Positions 15,827 through 24,784 of a stretch of DNA of 58,409 nucleotides are shown here, piece after piece. The notes below the pieces were generated by a model. The model made no database searches. It was not told the DNA's origin and saw only the letters and a list, made by a program, of their open reading frames with translations. Origin of the DNA: Elusimicrobiota bacterium (lineage in GTDB: Bacteria; Elusimicrobiota; Elusimicrobia; Elusimicrobiales; UBA9959). Location: positions 1-58,409 of the forward strand of contig JAAYVG010000022.1 of assembly GCA_012517285.1 (NCBI GenBank). The letters run 5' to 3'. Position numbers and translations under genes: made by a program. How positions within the stretch are numbered: position 1 is the first letter of the stretch; each line of letters starts with the position of its first letter.

Positions 15827-18800
15827 TCACTGATCACTGACCACTATTTTAAGAGCGTCGCCAACAGCACAGCTCATCTTTGCTATCTGTTCATAGACAG
15901 AGAGTCTCCATCTGTATTCTTCCTCAGCAAGCTTCAAGAGTCTTTCTGCAACATCAGGTTTTGACTGGAAAAGTGATTTAAACCTTACTTCTCCAAGCAG
16001 ATAATCCTTTAATTCAACAGTTGTCTTCATAGAGCTGTCTATGCTAAGAGGATTTTTCCCCTCTGCTCTCATCTTAGGATTAAACCTGTAGAGTATCCAC
16101 CTTCCACTTGCAACAGCTCTCTTCTGCTCGTTCATTCCTGACTGCATATCTATTCCATGAGCTATACAGTGTGAGTATGCTATTATTATGGCGGGTCCAT
16201 TAAACTCCTCTGCCTCTTTAAATGCAGTTATTGCCTGCTGCATATTTGCACCCATAGCTATCTGAGCAACATATACATTTCCGTATGTCATCATCATCAT
16301 ACCAAGATCTTTCTTTGGTAACGGTTTTCCACCTGCAGCAAACTGTGCAACGGCCCCAAGGGGAGTTGACTTTGACATCTGGCCACCGGTGTTAGAATAA
16401 ACCTCTGTATCAAGTACTAAAACCTTTACATTTTTCCCACTTGCAAGTGTATGATCAAGGCCACCGTATCCTATATCATAAGCCCAGCCATCACCACCAA
16501 GTATCCACACAGATTTTTTTACAAGATAATCAGCAACAGCAAGAAGTGACTTTGCTTTCTCATCCTTCATTGATGAAAGAACTTTTTTAAGCTCATTCAC
16601 TCTCCCTCGCTGTCTCTCAATCTCTATATAATTATCCTGTTTTGAATTTAAGATATCATCGGCAAGAGTTCCATTAATTTTTGACTTCAACTCATTTAAA
16701 AGAGTTACTGCATAGTTGTAAAGACTATCATAGGCAAGCCTCATCCCAAGCCCAAACTCTGCATTGTCCTCAAAGAGTGAGTTAGACCAGACAGGTCCTT
16801 TCCCATCCTCTCTGACGCAGTATGGAGTTGTTGGAAGATTTCCACCATATATTGAGGAGCATCCTGTTGCATTTGCTATTGTCAGATGATCACCATAAAG
16901 CTGTGTTAATAGCTTTACATATGGTGTCTCACCACAACCTGCACATGCTCCTGAAAACTCAAAAAGAGGTCTTACAAGCTGGCTTCCCTTTATTGTAAAC
17001 CTGTTTGTCTTTTCCGCTCCCTTATCCTTAATTTTTAAGAAAAATTCCCAGTTCTTTTTCTCAGTTTCTCTTAAAGGAATCTGAGGATGAAGGTTGATTG
17101 CTTTCTTACCAGTTTCTTTTCCATTAACTCTTTCTTTTCCGGGGCAGTTATAAACACAAGCTCCACATCCTGTGCAGTCCTCAACAGAAACCTGAACGGT
17201 AAACTTTAAGCCTTTCATATCAGCCTTTCCATCTGTATGTTTAAAGGTTATCGGAGCATTTTTCAACTCAGCCTCATCATAAGCCTTTATCCTTATAACA
17301 GCATGAGGACATACCAATGAGCATATTCCACACTGTATGCAAAGATCTGGCTCCCATACAGGGACATCAAGAGCAATGTTTCTCTTTTCATACTGGCTTG
17401 TTGCTGTCGGATATGTCCCATCAACAGGAAACTTTGAAACAGGCAGATTATCTCCGTGATAAGATATCATCTCACAGGTTGTTTCCCTGACAAACTCAGT
17501 CATATCATCTGTTATAACACAAGGTTTAAATGGTATGTTTGATGTTACCTTATCTGGATATTTAACCTCTTCAATTGCGGAAACTGTTTCATCAACAGCC
17601 TTCCAGTTTTTCTCAACCACATCCATACCCTTTCTCATATATGATTTCTTTATTGATTCTTTTATAGCCTTTATAGCCTCATTTTTTTCTAACACACCTG
17701 ATATTGCAAAGAATGCTGTCTGCATAACAACATTTATCCTTGATCCCATACCAACCCTTTTTGCTATTTCAGATGCATCTATTACATAAAACTTTGCTTT
17801 CTTTTCTATAAGCTGTTTTTGAACAACACCTGGAAGCTTGTCCCATACCTCAGCTGCTCCATAAGGGCTGTTGAGCAAAAAGACACCACCATCTTCAAGC
17901 TTATCAGCCATTTCATATTTATCAAGAAAGCTGAACTGGTGACATCCAACAAAGTTTGCTTTGGTTATCAGATATGGTGCTCTTATATAGTTTTTGCCAA
18001 ACCTAACATGTGAGGTTGTCAGTGATCCTGATTTTTTTGAATCATAAACGAAGTATCCTTGAGCATAGTTTGGTGTATCCTCACTTATTATCTTCATAGT
18101 ATTTTTGTTTGCACCAACCGTTCCATCAGAACCAAGTCCATAAAACAATGCTCTAAAAGTATCTTTTGATTCAATATTAAAGCTATTATCAACATCAAGG
18201 CTTGTGTTTGTTACATCATCTATTATTCCAACAGTAAAACTGTTCTTTGGCTTGTCTGATTTGAGATTATCAAAAATAGCCTTTGCCATAGCAGGATTAA
18301 ACTCCTTTGAACCAAGTCCATACCTTCCACCCACAACAACAGGCATCGATTTAATCTTGCCTTCCATGAATCCTTTTGTTATAGTGTCAACCACATCCAT
18401 ATAAAGAGGCTCTCCAGGAGCACCCGGTTCTTTTGATCTATCCATAACAGCAATTTTTTTAACGGTCTTGGGAAGAGCTTCTAAAAAGTCATCAGATGAA
18501 AATGGTCTGTAAACTCTTACCTTTATAACACCTAATTTCTCATTTTTGTGTTCGTTTAAATACTTAACTGTTTCTTCTACAACATCTCCACCACTTGCCA
18601 TTATAACAACAACTCTATCAGCATTAGGATCACCAACATAATCAAAAAGATGATATTCTCTTCCCGTTAAATCTTTAAACTCTTTAAATGTTTCTCTTAA
18701 AATTTTAGGCATTTCATTATAAAACTTATTTCCAGCCTCCCTTCCCTGAAAAAACACATCCGGGTTCTGAGCTGTTCCTCTCATAAAAGGTGTTTCAGGA

Positions 18801-19432
18801 TTGAGTCCTCTTTTTCTTACCTCTGATATAAGATCATCATCAATAAACTTCCTCATTGCATCAAAAGGAATAACATCAACCATATTAAGCTCGTGCGATG
18901 TTCTAAATCCATCAAAGAAATGCACTATTGGAACCCTTCCTCTGAGCGTTGCCTTTTGAGATATAAGAGCAAAATCCATTGCTTCCTGAGGATTTGCTGA
19001 AGAAAGAAGTGACCAACCAGTCTGTCTTACAGCCATGATATCGCTGTGATCACCAAATATTGAAAGGGCATGGGTCGCTAACGCTCTTGCCGAAACATGA
19101 AAAACTGTAGAGGTAAGCTCTCCTGCTATCTTATACATATTAGGTATCATAAGCAAAAGCCCCTGTGATGCAGTAAATGTTGTTGTAAGAGCTCCTGAGG
19201 TTAATGACCCATGAACAGCACCACTTGCTCCACCCTCAGACTGCATCTCAATAACCGATGGAACTATTCCCCATATATTTTTCTCTCCCTTTGATGATTT
19301 TAAATCTGCTAATTCCCCCATAACACTTGATGGGGTTATAGGATATATAGCTATGACCTCATTTGTAGCATGAGCAACATAAGCTGCTGCGGTATTACCG
19401 TCCATAGCCTGCATATTCTTTGATTTTGACAT
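15827..19432 (-). CDS. nifJ: Pyruvate:ferredoxin (flavodoxin) oxidoreductase, single-chain
   Basis: 1201 residues, the usual length of the homodimeric enzyme. It oxidises pyruvate and CoA to acetyl-CoA and CO2, passing electrons to ferredoxin in the cytoplasm. The N-terminus MQAMDGNTAAAYVAHATNEVIAIYPITPSS is typical. CIQCGICSLVCPHAV (about 696) and CTGCGACVYNCPGKE (about 752) bind two 4Fe-4S clusters. CAGCGETPY and NATGCSSIYGG supply cysteines for the third cluster. GDGWAYDIGYGG and TEVYSNTGGQMS form the thiamine diphosphate site. A GGAGG RBS lies before the ATG. The last residues, VVSDQ, are encoded by the downstream CACTGATCACTGACC repeat. Divergent from the nfnB-like gene. Confidence 0.95.
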   Translation of the reverse strand: MSKSKNMQAMDGNTAAAYVAHATNEVIAIYPITPSSVMGELADLKSSKGEKNIWGIVPSVIEMQSEGGASGAVHGSLTSGALTTTFTASQGLLLMIPNMYKIAGELTSTVFHVSARALATHALSIFGDHSDIMAVRQTGWSLLSSANPQEAMDFALISQKATLRGRVPIVHFFDGFRTSHELNMVDVIPFDAMRKFIDDDLISEVRKRGLNPETPFMRGTAQNPDVFFQGREAGNKFYNEMPKILRETFKEFKDLTGREYHLFDYVGDPNADRVVVIMASGGDVVEETVKYLNEHKNEKLGVIKVRVYRPFSSDDFLEALPKTVKKIAVMDRSKEPGAPGEPLYMDVVDTITKGFMEGKIKSMPVVVGGRYGLGSKEFNPAMAKAIFDNLKSDKPKNSFTVGIIDDVTNTSLDVDNSFNIESKDTFRALFYGLGSDGTVGANKNTMKIISEDTPNYAQGYFVYDSKKSGSLTTSHVRFGKNYIRAPYLITKANFVGCHQFSFLDKYEMADKLEDGGVFLLNSPYGAAEVWDKLPGVVQKQLIEKKAKFYVIDASEIAKRVGMGSRINVVMQTAFFAISGVLEKNEAIKAIKESIKKSYMRKGMDVVEKNWKAVDETVSAIEEVKYPDKVTSNIPFKPCVITDDMTEFVRETTCEMISYHGDNLPVSKFPVDGTYPTATSQYEKRNIALDVPVWEPDLCIQCGICSLVCPHAVIRIKAYDEAELKNAPITFKHTDGKADMKGLKFTVQVSVEDCTGCGACVYNCPGKERVNGKETGKKAINLHPQIPLRETEKKNWEFFLKIKDKGAEKTNRFTIKGSQLVRPLFEFSGACAGCGETPYVKLLTQLYGDHLTIANATGCSSIYGGNLPTTPYCVREDGKGPVWSNSLFEDNAEFGLGMRLAYDSLYNYAVTLLNELKSKINGTLADDILNSKQDNYIEIERQRGRVNELKKVLSSMKDEKAKSLLAVADYLVKKSVWILGGDGWAYDIGYGGLDHTLASGKNVKVLVLDTEVYSNTGGQMSKSTPLGAVAQFAAGGKPLPKKDLGMMMMTYGNVYVAQIAMGANMQQAITAFKEAEEFNGPAIIIAYSHCIAHGIDMQSGMNEQKRAVASGRWILYRFNPKMRAEGKNPLSIDSSMKTTVELKDYLLGEVRFKSLFQSKPDVAERLLKLAEEEYRWRLSVYEQIAKMSCAVGDALKIVVSDQ

Positions 19433-19674
19433 ACTTTGCCTCCATTAAAAACAGAAATCAAAAGACACAAAACAGATGTCAGATAAAGAGTGATTTCTTT
19501 TGGTTCTTCTGTCTTCTGTCCTCTGAGTTATATCTTCTGCCATTTGTTTCATTTTATCATTTTTGTTAATTTATTACAAATTTAGTAAAATTAAGCTTTA
19601 GCTAGGTGGCTCTATACAAGATAATAAAACAGCACCAGACAGTGGCAGAGGACTTTTGTTTTCCGGGAGGAATG
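19433..19674. promoter_or_regulatory. Divergent intergenic region between nifJ and nfnB, with CAGA/TCTG repeat
   Basis: About 240 bases that should hold the promoters of both divergent genes. 19450-19530 carries degenerate CAGAAATCAAAAGACA and TCTGTCTTCTGTCC arms, a diverged copy of the composite repeat. A GGGAGGA RBS (19665-19671) sets the start of the nfnB-like gene. I cannot place -35/-10 boxes with confidence. Confidence 0.35.
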
Positions 19675-21126
19675 ATGAACAAGCCAAAGAAACCATCTCC
19701 ACAGATTAAAAGAAATGAGGGAAGGCACCAAGATAAAAATGAAAGAATAAAGAACTTTGATGAGGTAGCATTAGGATTTAATTTAGAAGAAGCATTAATT
19801 GAGTCATCAAGGTGTCTTAACTGTAAAACAAGGCCATGTGAAAAGGCCTGCCCTGTCAATATAAAAGTCCCTGATTTTATAACTCATTTATACAATGAAG
19901 ATATTCAGTCAGCTGTTTTAAAAATCTATGAAACAAGTCTTTTTCCGGCTATATGTGGAAGGGTTTGTCCTCAGGAAAATTACTGCGAGGCAGCCTGCGT
20001 TTTAAAAGACAGGTTTGGATCAGTTTCAATAGGAAGGCTTGAGAGATTTGTTTCTGATCATGCAAGAAAAAATAACATGTTAAAGCTTCCTGAATGTGAA
20101 AAGGAAAATGGGTTTAAGGTTGCATGCGTTGGAAGTGGACCAGCATCTTTAAGTGTGGCAGCAGAATTAAGAAAAAAAGGGTATGATATAACAGTTTTTG
20201 AAGCACTTCACGAGTTTGGCGGTGTTTTAAGATATGGGATACCACCATTTAGATTACCGAGAGAGGTTGTAAACTTTGAAATAGAAAATCTTAAAAAGAT
20301 GGGGGTTAAATTTATTAAAAATATTCTTATAGGTAAATCCGTTTCACTTGATGATTTAAGACAAGATTTTGATGCAGTCTTTGTTGGAAGTGGTGCTGGA
20401 CTTCCATCACCACTTGGGGTAAAGGGAGAAGACCTGATAGGAGTTTATAGTTCAAATGAGTTTTTAACAAGAGTCAATCTTATGAAAGGGTATAAGTTTC
20501 CGGATTATGACACTCCGATATACGTTGGCAAGCGAGTTGTTGTAGTTGGTGGTGGAAATACCGCAATGGACTCTGCAAGATGTGCTAAAAGATTAGGACC
20601 GGAAAATGTTACAGTATTATACAGAAGAACAAAAGCAGAGATGCCCGCAAGGGCTGAAGAGGTAGAAAATGCTATTGAAGAAGGAATAAATTTTGAGTTT
20701 TTAACAGCCCCAGTTGAATTAGAAGGTGACGAGAATGGAAGGCTTAAAAGGGTTAAGTGCATAAGGATGGAGCTGGGCGAGAAGGATCAGAGTGGAAGAA
20801 GAAAGCCTGTGCCGATTAAGGGAAGTGAATTTTATATAGATACTGATGTAATAATTGCAGCCATAGGCCAGAGCCCTAACCCACTTATACAACAGACAAC
20901 AAAGATAGAGACCAATAAATGGAACTGTCTTGTGGTAAATGAGAATGGGCAGACATCCATTGAAAACGTTTTTGCCGGTGGCGATGTTGTAAGGGGTGGG
21001 GCAACAGTTTTGCTTGCAATGAAGGATGGAAAGGTTGCAGCAAATGCAATAGATGAGTATTTAAAAAAGAAATCAGAAGACAGAAGGCAGAAAACAGAAG
21101 GCAGAAAACAGAAATCAGACAAATAA
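19675..21126 (+). CDS. NfnB/GltD-like NAD(P)H oxidoreductase, FAD and 4Fe-4S subunit
   Basis: 483 residues from the ATG at 19675, 4 bases after GGAGG; an ATG at 19672 and a GTG at 19606 are alternatives, but NfnB homologues begin close to this point. CLNCKTRPCEKACPVNI and CGRVCPQENYCEAAC bind iron-sulfur clusters. VGSGPASLSVAAEL is the FAD Rossmann motif; VVVVGGGNTAMDSAR is the NADPH site. With the next gene this resembles ferredoxin-dependent transhydrogenase NfnAB, which couples NADH and reduced ferredoxin to NADP+ reduction. Glutamate synthase small subunit or sulfide dehydrogenase SudA are close relatives. The final 18 or so residues (KSEDRRQKTEGRKQKSDK) are encoded by the CAGA repeat. 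Confidence 0.8.
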   Translation: MNKPKKPSPQIKRNEGRHQDKNERIKNFDEVALGFNLEEALIESSRCLNCKTRPCEKACPVNIKVPDFITHLYNEDIQSAVLKIYETSLFPAICGRVCPQENYCEAACVLKDRFGSVSIGRLERFVSDHARKNNMLKLPECEKENGFKVACVGSGPASLSVAAELRKKGYDITVFEALHEFGGVLRYGIPPFRLPREVVNFEIENLKKMGVKFIKNILIGKSVSLDDLRQDFDAVFVGSGAGLPSPLGVKGEDLIGVYSSNEFLTRVNLMKGYKFPDYDTPIYVGKRVVVVGGGNTAMDSARCAKRLGPENVTVLYRRTKAEMPARAEEVENAIEEGINFEFLTAPVELEGDENGRLKRVKCIRMELGEKDQSGRRKPVPIKGSEFYIDTDVIIAAIGQSPNPLIQQTTKIETNKWNCLVVNENGQTSIENVFAGGDVVRGGATVLLAMKDGKVAANAIDEYLKKKSEDRRQKTEGRKQKSDK

Positions 21127-21217
21127 GGAATCTCCTTAAATTCTGTCCCTGCCTGCGCCGAAGCGGCTTCGCCATGCTGGCTCTGTCATCTGTCCTCTGT
21201 CATCTGACTTCTGTTTA
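21071..21217. repeat. Composite CAGA/TCTG repeat with GC-rich palindrome, overlapping nfnB end
   Basis: Left arm CAGAAGACAGAAGGCAGA-type units (21071-21120) lies inside the nfnB-like coding region. The dyad core AAGGAATCTCCTT follows (21125-21137), then a GC-rich palindrome (21148-21180), then TCTGTCATCTGTCC units to 21217, ending just before the next RBS. Confidence 0.65.
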
Positions 21218-21228
21218 ATGGAGGAAAA

Positions 21229-22098
21229 ATGGAATACAAACCTCAGGAAAGATATAAAATAGTTGACAAAATAGATATATCTGATGTGATATCAAAGCAT
21301 ATAATATATGCACCTTTTATAGCATCATCTGCAAAACCGGGAAATTTTGTGATACTTATGAAGGATGAAAAATCAGAGAGGATACCAGTAACACTTGTCG
21401 ATTTTGATAGAGTTAATGGAACAATAACTGTAATAATCCAGTCAATAGGTAAATCCACTGCTGAGATAAATCTTATGAAAAAGGGCGATAGTTTTTTAAA
21501 CGTGAGCGGACCGCTTGGAACTCCTGTTGAGATAAAAAAATGGGGCACGGTTGTTGGAGTTGGTGGTGGGGTTGGTATAGCAGAGCTTTATCCAATAGCA
21601 AAAGCATTTAAGGAAGCAGGAAACAAGGTTATATCAATACTTGGGGCAAGGAGCAAAGACCTTTTAATATTAGAGGATGAGACAATAAAGATTTCTGATG
21701 AAGTTTTGATAACAACAGATGATGGAAGCAGTGGTAAAAAAGGTGTTGTAACAGATGCAATAAAAGAACTTTATACAAGGGGTGAGAAGATAGATGCAGT
21801 TTTTACAATTGGACCACTTGTTATGATGAAGTTTGTATCGCTTACAACAAAACCATACAACACTCCAACATTTGCAAGTTTAAACCCGATTATGCTTGAT
21901 GGCACAGGAATGTGTGGAGGATGTAGGATAGAGATTGATGGACAGTTTAAGTTTGCATGCGTTGATGGCCCTATGTTCGACGCACACAAGGTTAACTTTG
22001 ACTCACTGATGAAAAGAAACAACGGATTTAAAGATTTTGAAAAGCAGAGCATATCAGAGTTTGAAAGAACACATAAATGTAAAATAGGTCTCCACTGA
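21229..22098 (+). CDS. NfnA/SudB-like ferredoxin-NADP+ reductase FAD/2Fe-2S subunit
   Basis: 289 residues with RBS GGAGG. The N-terminal FAD-binding barrel covers about 1-100. VVGVGGGVGIAELYPIAKAFKEAG (about 105-128) is the NAD(P)-binding motif of the dihydroorotate dehydrogenase PyrK/NfnA family. DGTGMCGGCRIEIDG (about 224-238) with a downstream Cys binds the 2Fe-2S cluster. It would receive electrons from NADH and work with the preceding NfnB-like subunit in the cytoplasm. Gene order is B then A, about 100 bases apart with a palindromic repeat between. SudB and PyrK-type subunits are the main alternatives. Confidence 0.8.
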   Translation: MEYKPQERYKIVDKIDISDVISKHIIYAPFIASSAKPGNFVILMKDEKSERIPVTLVDFDRVNGTITVIIQSIGKSTAEINLMKKGDSFLNVSGPLGTPVEIKKWGTVVGVGGGVGIAELYPIAKAFKEAGNKVISILGARSKDLLILEDETIKISDEVLITTDDGSSGKKGVVTDAIKELYTRGEKIDAVFTIGPLVMMKFVSLTTKPYNTPTFASLNPIMLDGTGMCGGCRIEIDGQFKFACVDGPMFDAHKVNFDSLMKRNNGFKDFEKQSISEFERTHKCKIGLH

Positions 22099-22190
22099 AA
22101 CAGATGTCAGAAGACAGAAAGCAGAAGACAGAATTTAAGGAGATTCCTTATTTGTCTGATTTCTGACCTCTGACCTCTGATTTCTGTCTT
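22099..22190. repeat. CAGA/TCTG palindromic repeat between convergent genes, overlapping pepT end
   Basis: Left arm CAGATGTCAGAAGACAGAAA, core AAGGAGATTCCTT, right arm TCTGATTTCTGACCTCTGACC. The arms are complementary and could form a long hairpin between the convergent nfnA- and pepT-like genes. The right arm encodes the C-terminal tail of the peptidase. Confidence 0.65.
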
Positions 22191-23419
22191 GCTATATTTA
22201 AAACAACCTCAAACGCCTTTTCCATAGAATCAAGTGAAATCCACTCATATGGTCCGTGATAGTTGTATCCGCCTGTGAATATGTTTGGTGTTGGAAGTCC
22301 CATAAACGAAAGTCTTGATCCATCAGTACCACCCCTTACAGGTTTTATCTCAGGCTCGAGTCCTGCATCCCTAACGGCTTTAATAAGTCTTTTCATAACC
22401 TCAGGGTGTTTATCAATTATCTCCTTCATATTTCTGTACTGTTCTTTAAACTCATACTTTATATTTGCAATTGGATGCTGCTTTTTCTTTTCTTCTATAA
22501 TCTTTTGAAGCAGTTCTTCCATATACTTTAACTTTTTAAGGCTGTGCTCCCTTACTATTCCACTGGCCTTTGCATAGCTTATATCCCCCTTTATTTCATC
22601 AAACATTATAAAGCCATCATACCCCTCAGTTGTTTCAGGAAGCATATTAGCCGGCCATGATGATATGATCTCAGAAAGAATTCTTACTGAGTTTGCCATC
22701 TGATTTTTTGCAGTTCCTGGATGAACACTTTTGCCAAAGACCTCAATACTAACGCTATCAGCATTAAATGTTTCATTTTCAATATTCCCCTTTAAATCAC
22801 CATCTAAAGTATATCCAAAATCTGCATCAAGCTCTTTTAAATCAAGCTTATCAACACCCTTACCAATCTCCTCATCAGGAGTAAAAAGCAATCTTATATC
22901 AGGATGCTTTATCTCTGGATGATTTATTAAATATTGGGCAAATGTCATAAGTATGCTTAGCCCTGCCTTATCATCAGCACCCAAAAGGGAATTGCCTGAT
23001 GCTGTTACTATATCATTGCCTATATGATCCTTTAACTGAGGACAGTTTTTTTCATCCAGATAGATCTCTTTACCGTCTGGAGATCTACCTATTACTATTT
23101 TCCCTCCTCTGTAATTTTTATGAATCTTTGGCTTGACATTTTTACCACTGTATGAGGGAGCTGTATCCATATGTGCTATAAAAGCAATCTTTTCCTTATC
23201 ATCACAGTTGCGGTCTATTTTTGCAATCACATAAGAATATTTATCAATAAAACAGTTTTTAACCCCCATTTTTTTTAACTCAGAAAGAAGAAGCTTTGCA
23301 AGCTTCTTCTGAGAATCTGTTGAAGGATATGTCTTTGATTCAGGGTCAGATGTAGTATCAATCTCACAGTATCTCTTCATTCTTTCAAACAATTTATCCT
23401 TCATCTCTTGATTGCTCAT
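22148..23419 (-). CDS. pepT: Peptidase T (tripeptide aminopeptidase), M20B family
   Basis: 423 residues against about 410 for the family. FIAHMDTAPSYSG gives the first zinc ligand His with the adjacent catalytic Asp. GADDKAGLSILM carries the bridging Asp. FTPDEEIGKGVD holds the catalytic Glu pair. GGTDGSRLSFMGLPTPNIFTGGYNYHGPYEW near the C-terminus supplies the final His ligand. The enzyme removes the N-terminal residue from tripeptides in the cytoplasm. RBS GGAGG lies before the ATG. The last 11-12 residues (QKSEVRGQKSDK) lie beyond the conserved end and are encoded by the TCTG repeat. The AsmA-like gene lies 13 bases upstream on the same strand, so co-transcription is likely. Confidence 0.92.
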   Translation of the reverse strand: MSNQEMKDKLFERMKRYCEIDTTSDPESKTYPSTDSQKKLAKLLLSELKKMGVKNCFIDKYSYVIAKIDRNCDDKEKIAFIAHMDTAPSYSGKNVKPKIHKNYRGGKIVIGRSPDGKEIYLDEKNCPQLKDHIGNDIVTASGNSLLGADDKAGLSILMTFAQYLINHPEIKHPDIRLLFTPDEEIGKGVDKLDLKELDADFGYTLDGDLKGNIENETFNADSVSIEVFGKSVHPGTAKNQMANSVRILSEIISSWPANMLPETTEGYDGFIMFDEIKGDISYAKASGIVREHSLKKLKYMEELLQKIIEEKKKQHPIANIKYEFKEQYRNMKEIIDKHPEVMKRLIKAVRDAGLEPEIKPVRGGTDGSRLSFMGLPTPNIFTGGYNYHGPYEWISLDSMEKAFEVVLNIARQKSEVRGQKSDK

Positions 23420-23432
23420 ATCTCCTCCAATT

Positions 23433-24578
23433 TTATTTAAGCTTAGCTAATAACATTTTATAACTTTTTTCCAGCATAACTATCAGATCCTCTGAGAGAT
23501 CATTTACAGTCTCACCAAAATTTGACCTAACCTCTGGTTTTGATATATCAGAATTAGATTTTATGTAAAGCCTTCCAGCACGAAACTCAAATCTGTGATT
23601 ATTTGTTTTAAGATCAATAATACTTGATATTTTAAAATCATTGTTATAGATTTCATCCTTGAAAAGACTTTCATTAAACTCAGCTTTAAGATTTAAATCA
23701 ATGGTATCTTTAACAGCAAGGTCATTAGAATATATTTTTTTATAAATATCAGCAATTTTTTTATAACCACTGCTTGACTTAAAACCATCAAGGTTTTTTA
23801 TTCGAAGATCCATATCAAACTTTCTTTTTAATCTGTTTATATAGAGGTTTATATCAGCTTCTTCAAAGCTGTATTTTTGATAGTTAAGATTACTTATTCT
23901 TGTATTGTTAAGGCTTATTTCTAATATTCTATCTATTATTTTTATATTAGAATGTACATCAACACAAGCAAAAAGCATAACATCATTTATTGAGGAATAC
24001 ACATCCGATTTAAGTGTTATATCAAAATCTGAAGACTTAATAGAATGATTCAATTCAAGATCAAGATTTTTTAATAAAAGCTCAGTATTGCCATATTTTA
24101 AAAGGAGATCAAAATTTTTTATTCTGAGCTCCTTTATGTTTATTCTCTGATAGAGTGCTCTTTTATCATCTGGAAAAAGTTTTAAGATATCACTAAAATT
24201 CCAATCATTGCTTTTAATAAAATTAATATTCCCATCCTCAATATCAATATAATCAAATACTATGTCTGATTTATAAATCAGGGGGATTATATCAAACTTG
24301 ATTTTAACAAGTTTTGCACATCCAAAGTTTTTTTTACTCATCTTTTTTTCACTTATACAAAAATCATTTAAAACAATCTTATTGGTTGAATAAGAAATGT
24401 GCGAAAATGTTATATTTCTTTTGCTTTTCAATGATATCTGGTTTATTATTTTTGTATTGATGATCTTTTTTATTTTAGTTGATGCGAGATAAACAACGGA
24501 TGCTGATAGAACTATAAGTATAATAATAAAAATTAATATTTTTTTTATAAGAAATCCTTTTGATTTTATCCCAATCAT
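23433..24578 (-). CDS. AsmA-like membrane-anchored protein
   Basis: 381 residues. A basic N-terminus and one membrane helix (about 11-30) precede a periplasmic domain that starts TKIKKIINTKIINQISLKSKRNITFSHISYS. The layout of a membrane helix, then a small helical segment, then beta-strands with F-D-I-I-P-L-I and I-x-D-G-N-I-N-F, is that of AsmA/DUF748-type proteins, which are linked to outer-membrane lipid and protein homeostasis. There are no catalytic motifs. It is shorter than E. coli AsmA. Very AT-rich with many Lys, Asn and Ile codons. Likely shares a transcript with pepT downstream. Confidence 0.5.
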   Translation of the reverse strand: MIGIKSKGFLIKKILIFIIILIVLSASVVYLASTKIKKIINTKIINQISLKSKRNITFSHISYSTNKIVLNDFCISEKKMSKKNFGCAKLVKIKFDIIPLIYKSDIVFDYIDIEDGNINFIKSNDWNFSDILKLFPDDKRALYQRINIKELRIKNFDLLLKYGNTELLLKNLDLELNHSIKSSDFDITLKSDVYSSINDVMLFACVDVHSNIKIIDRILEISLNNTRISNLNYQKYSFEEADINLYINRLKRKFDMDLRIKNLDGFKSSSGYKKIADIYKKIYSNDLAVKDTIDLNLKAEFNESLFKDEIYNNDFKISSIIDLKTNNHRFEFRAGRLYIKSNSDISKPEVRSNFGETVNDLSEDLIVMLEKSYKMLLAKLK

Positions 24579-24784
24579 ATTACATTTAAAACTTTATCAT
24601 ATTATTCTATTTATAGAGAATAATAATAAACCTTGATTAGTTTTTTCTTACCCTTGAGAACTATTTTATTCATACAACTTTATTATACACAAATTTTATT
24701 TTTTAAAAAAAATAAAATACAAACAATGTAAATAAAATTGATAAAATAATATTAATAAATACTGATATGTTAAATGGAGAATTT

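Noticed and set aside
15600-15840. Possible CRISPR array in spaced repeats
   Set aside because: Units are degenerate, vary in length and have no unique spacers of constant size; no cas genes are nearby.
19606-19674. Upstream GTG start for the nfnB-like gene
   Set aside because: The extra 23 residues do not match the family and would overlap the strong GGAGG RBS of the ATG at 19675.
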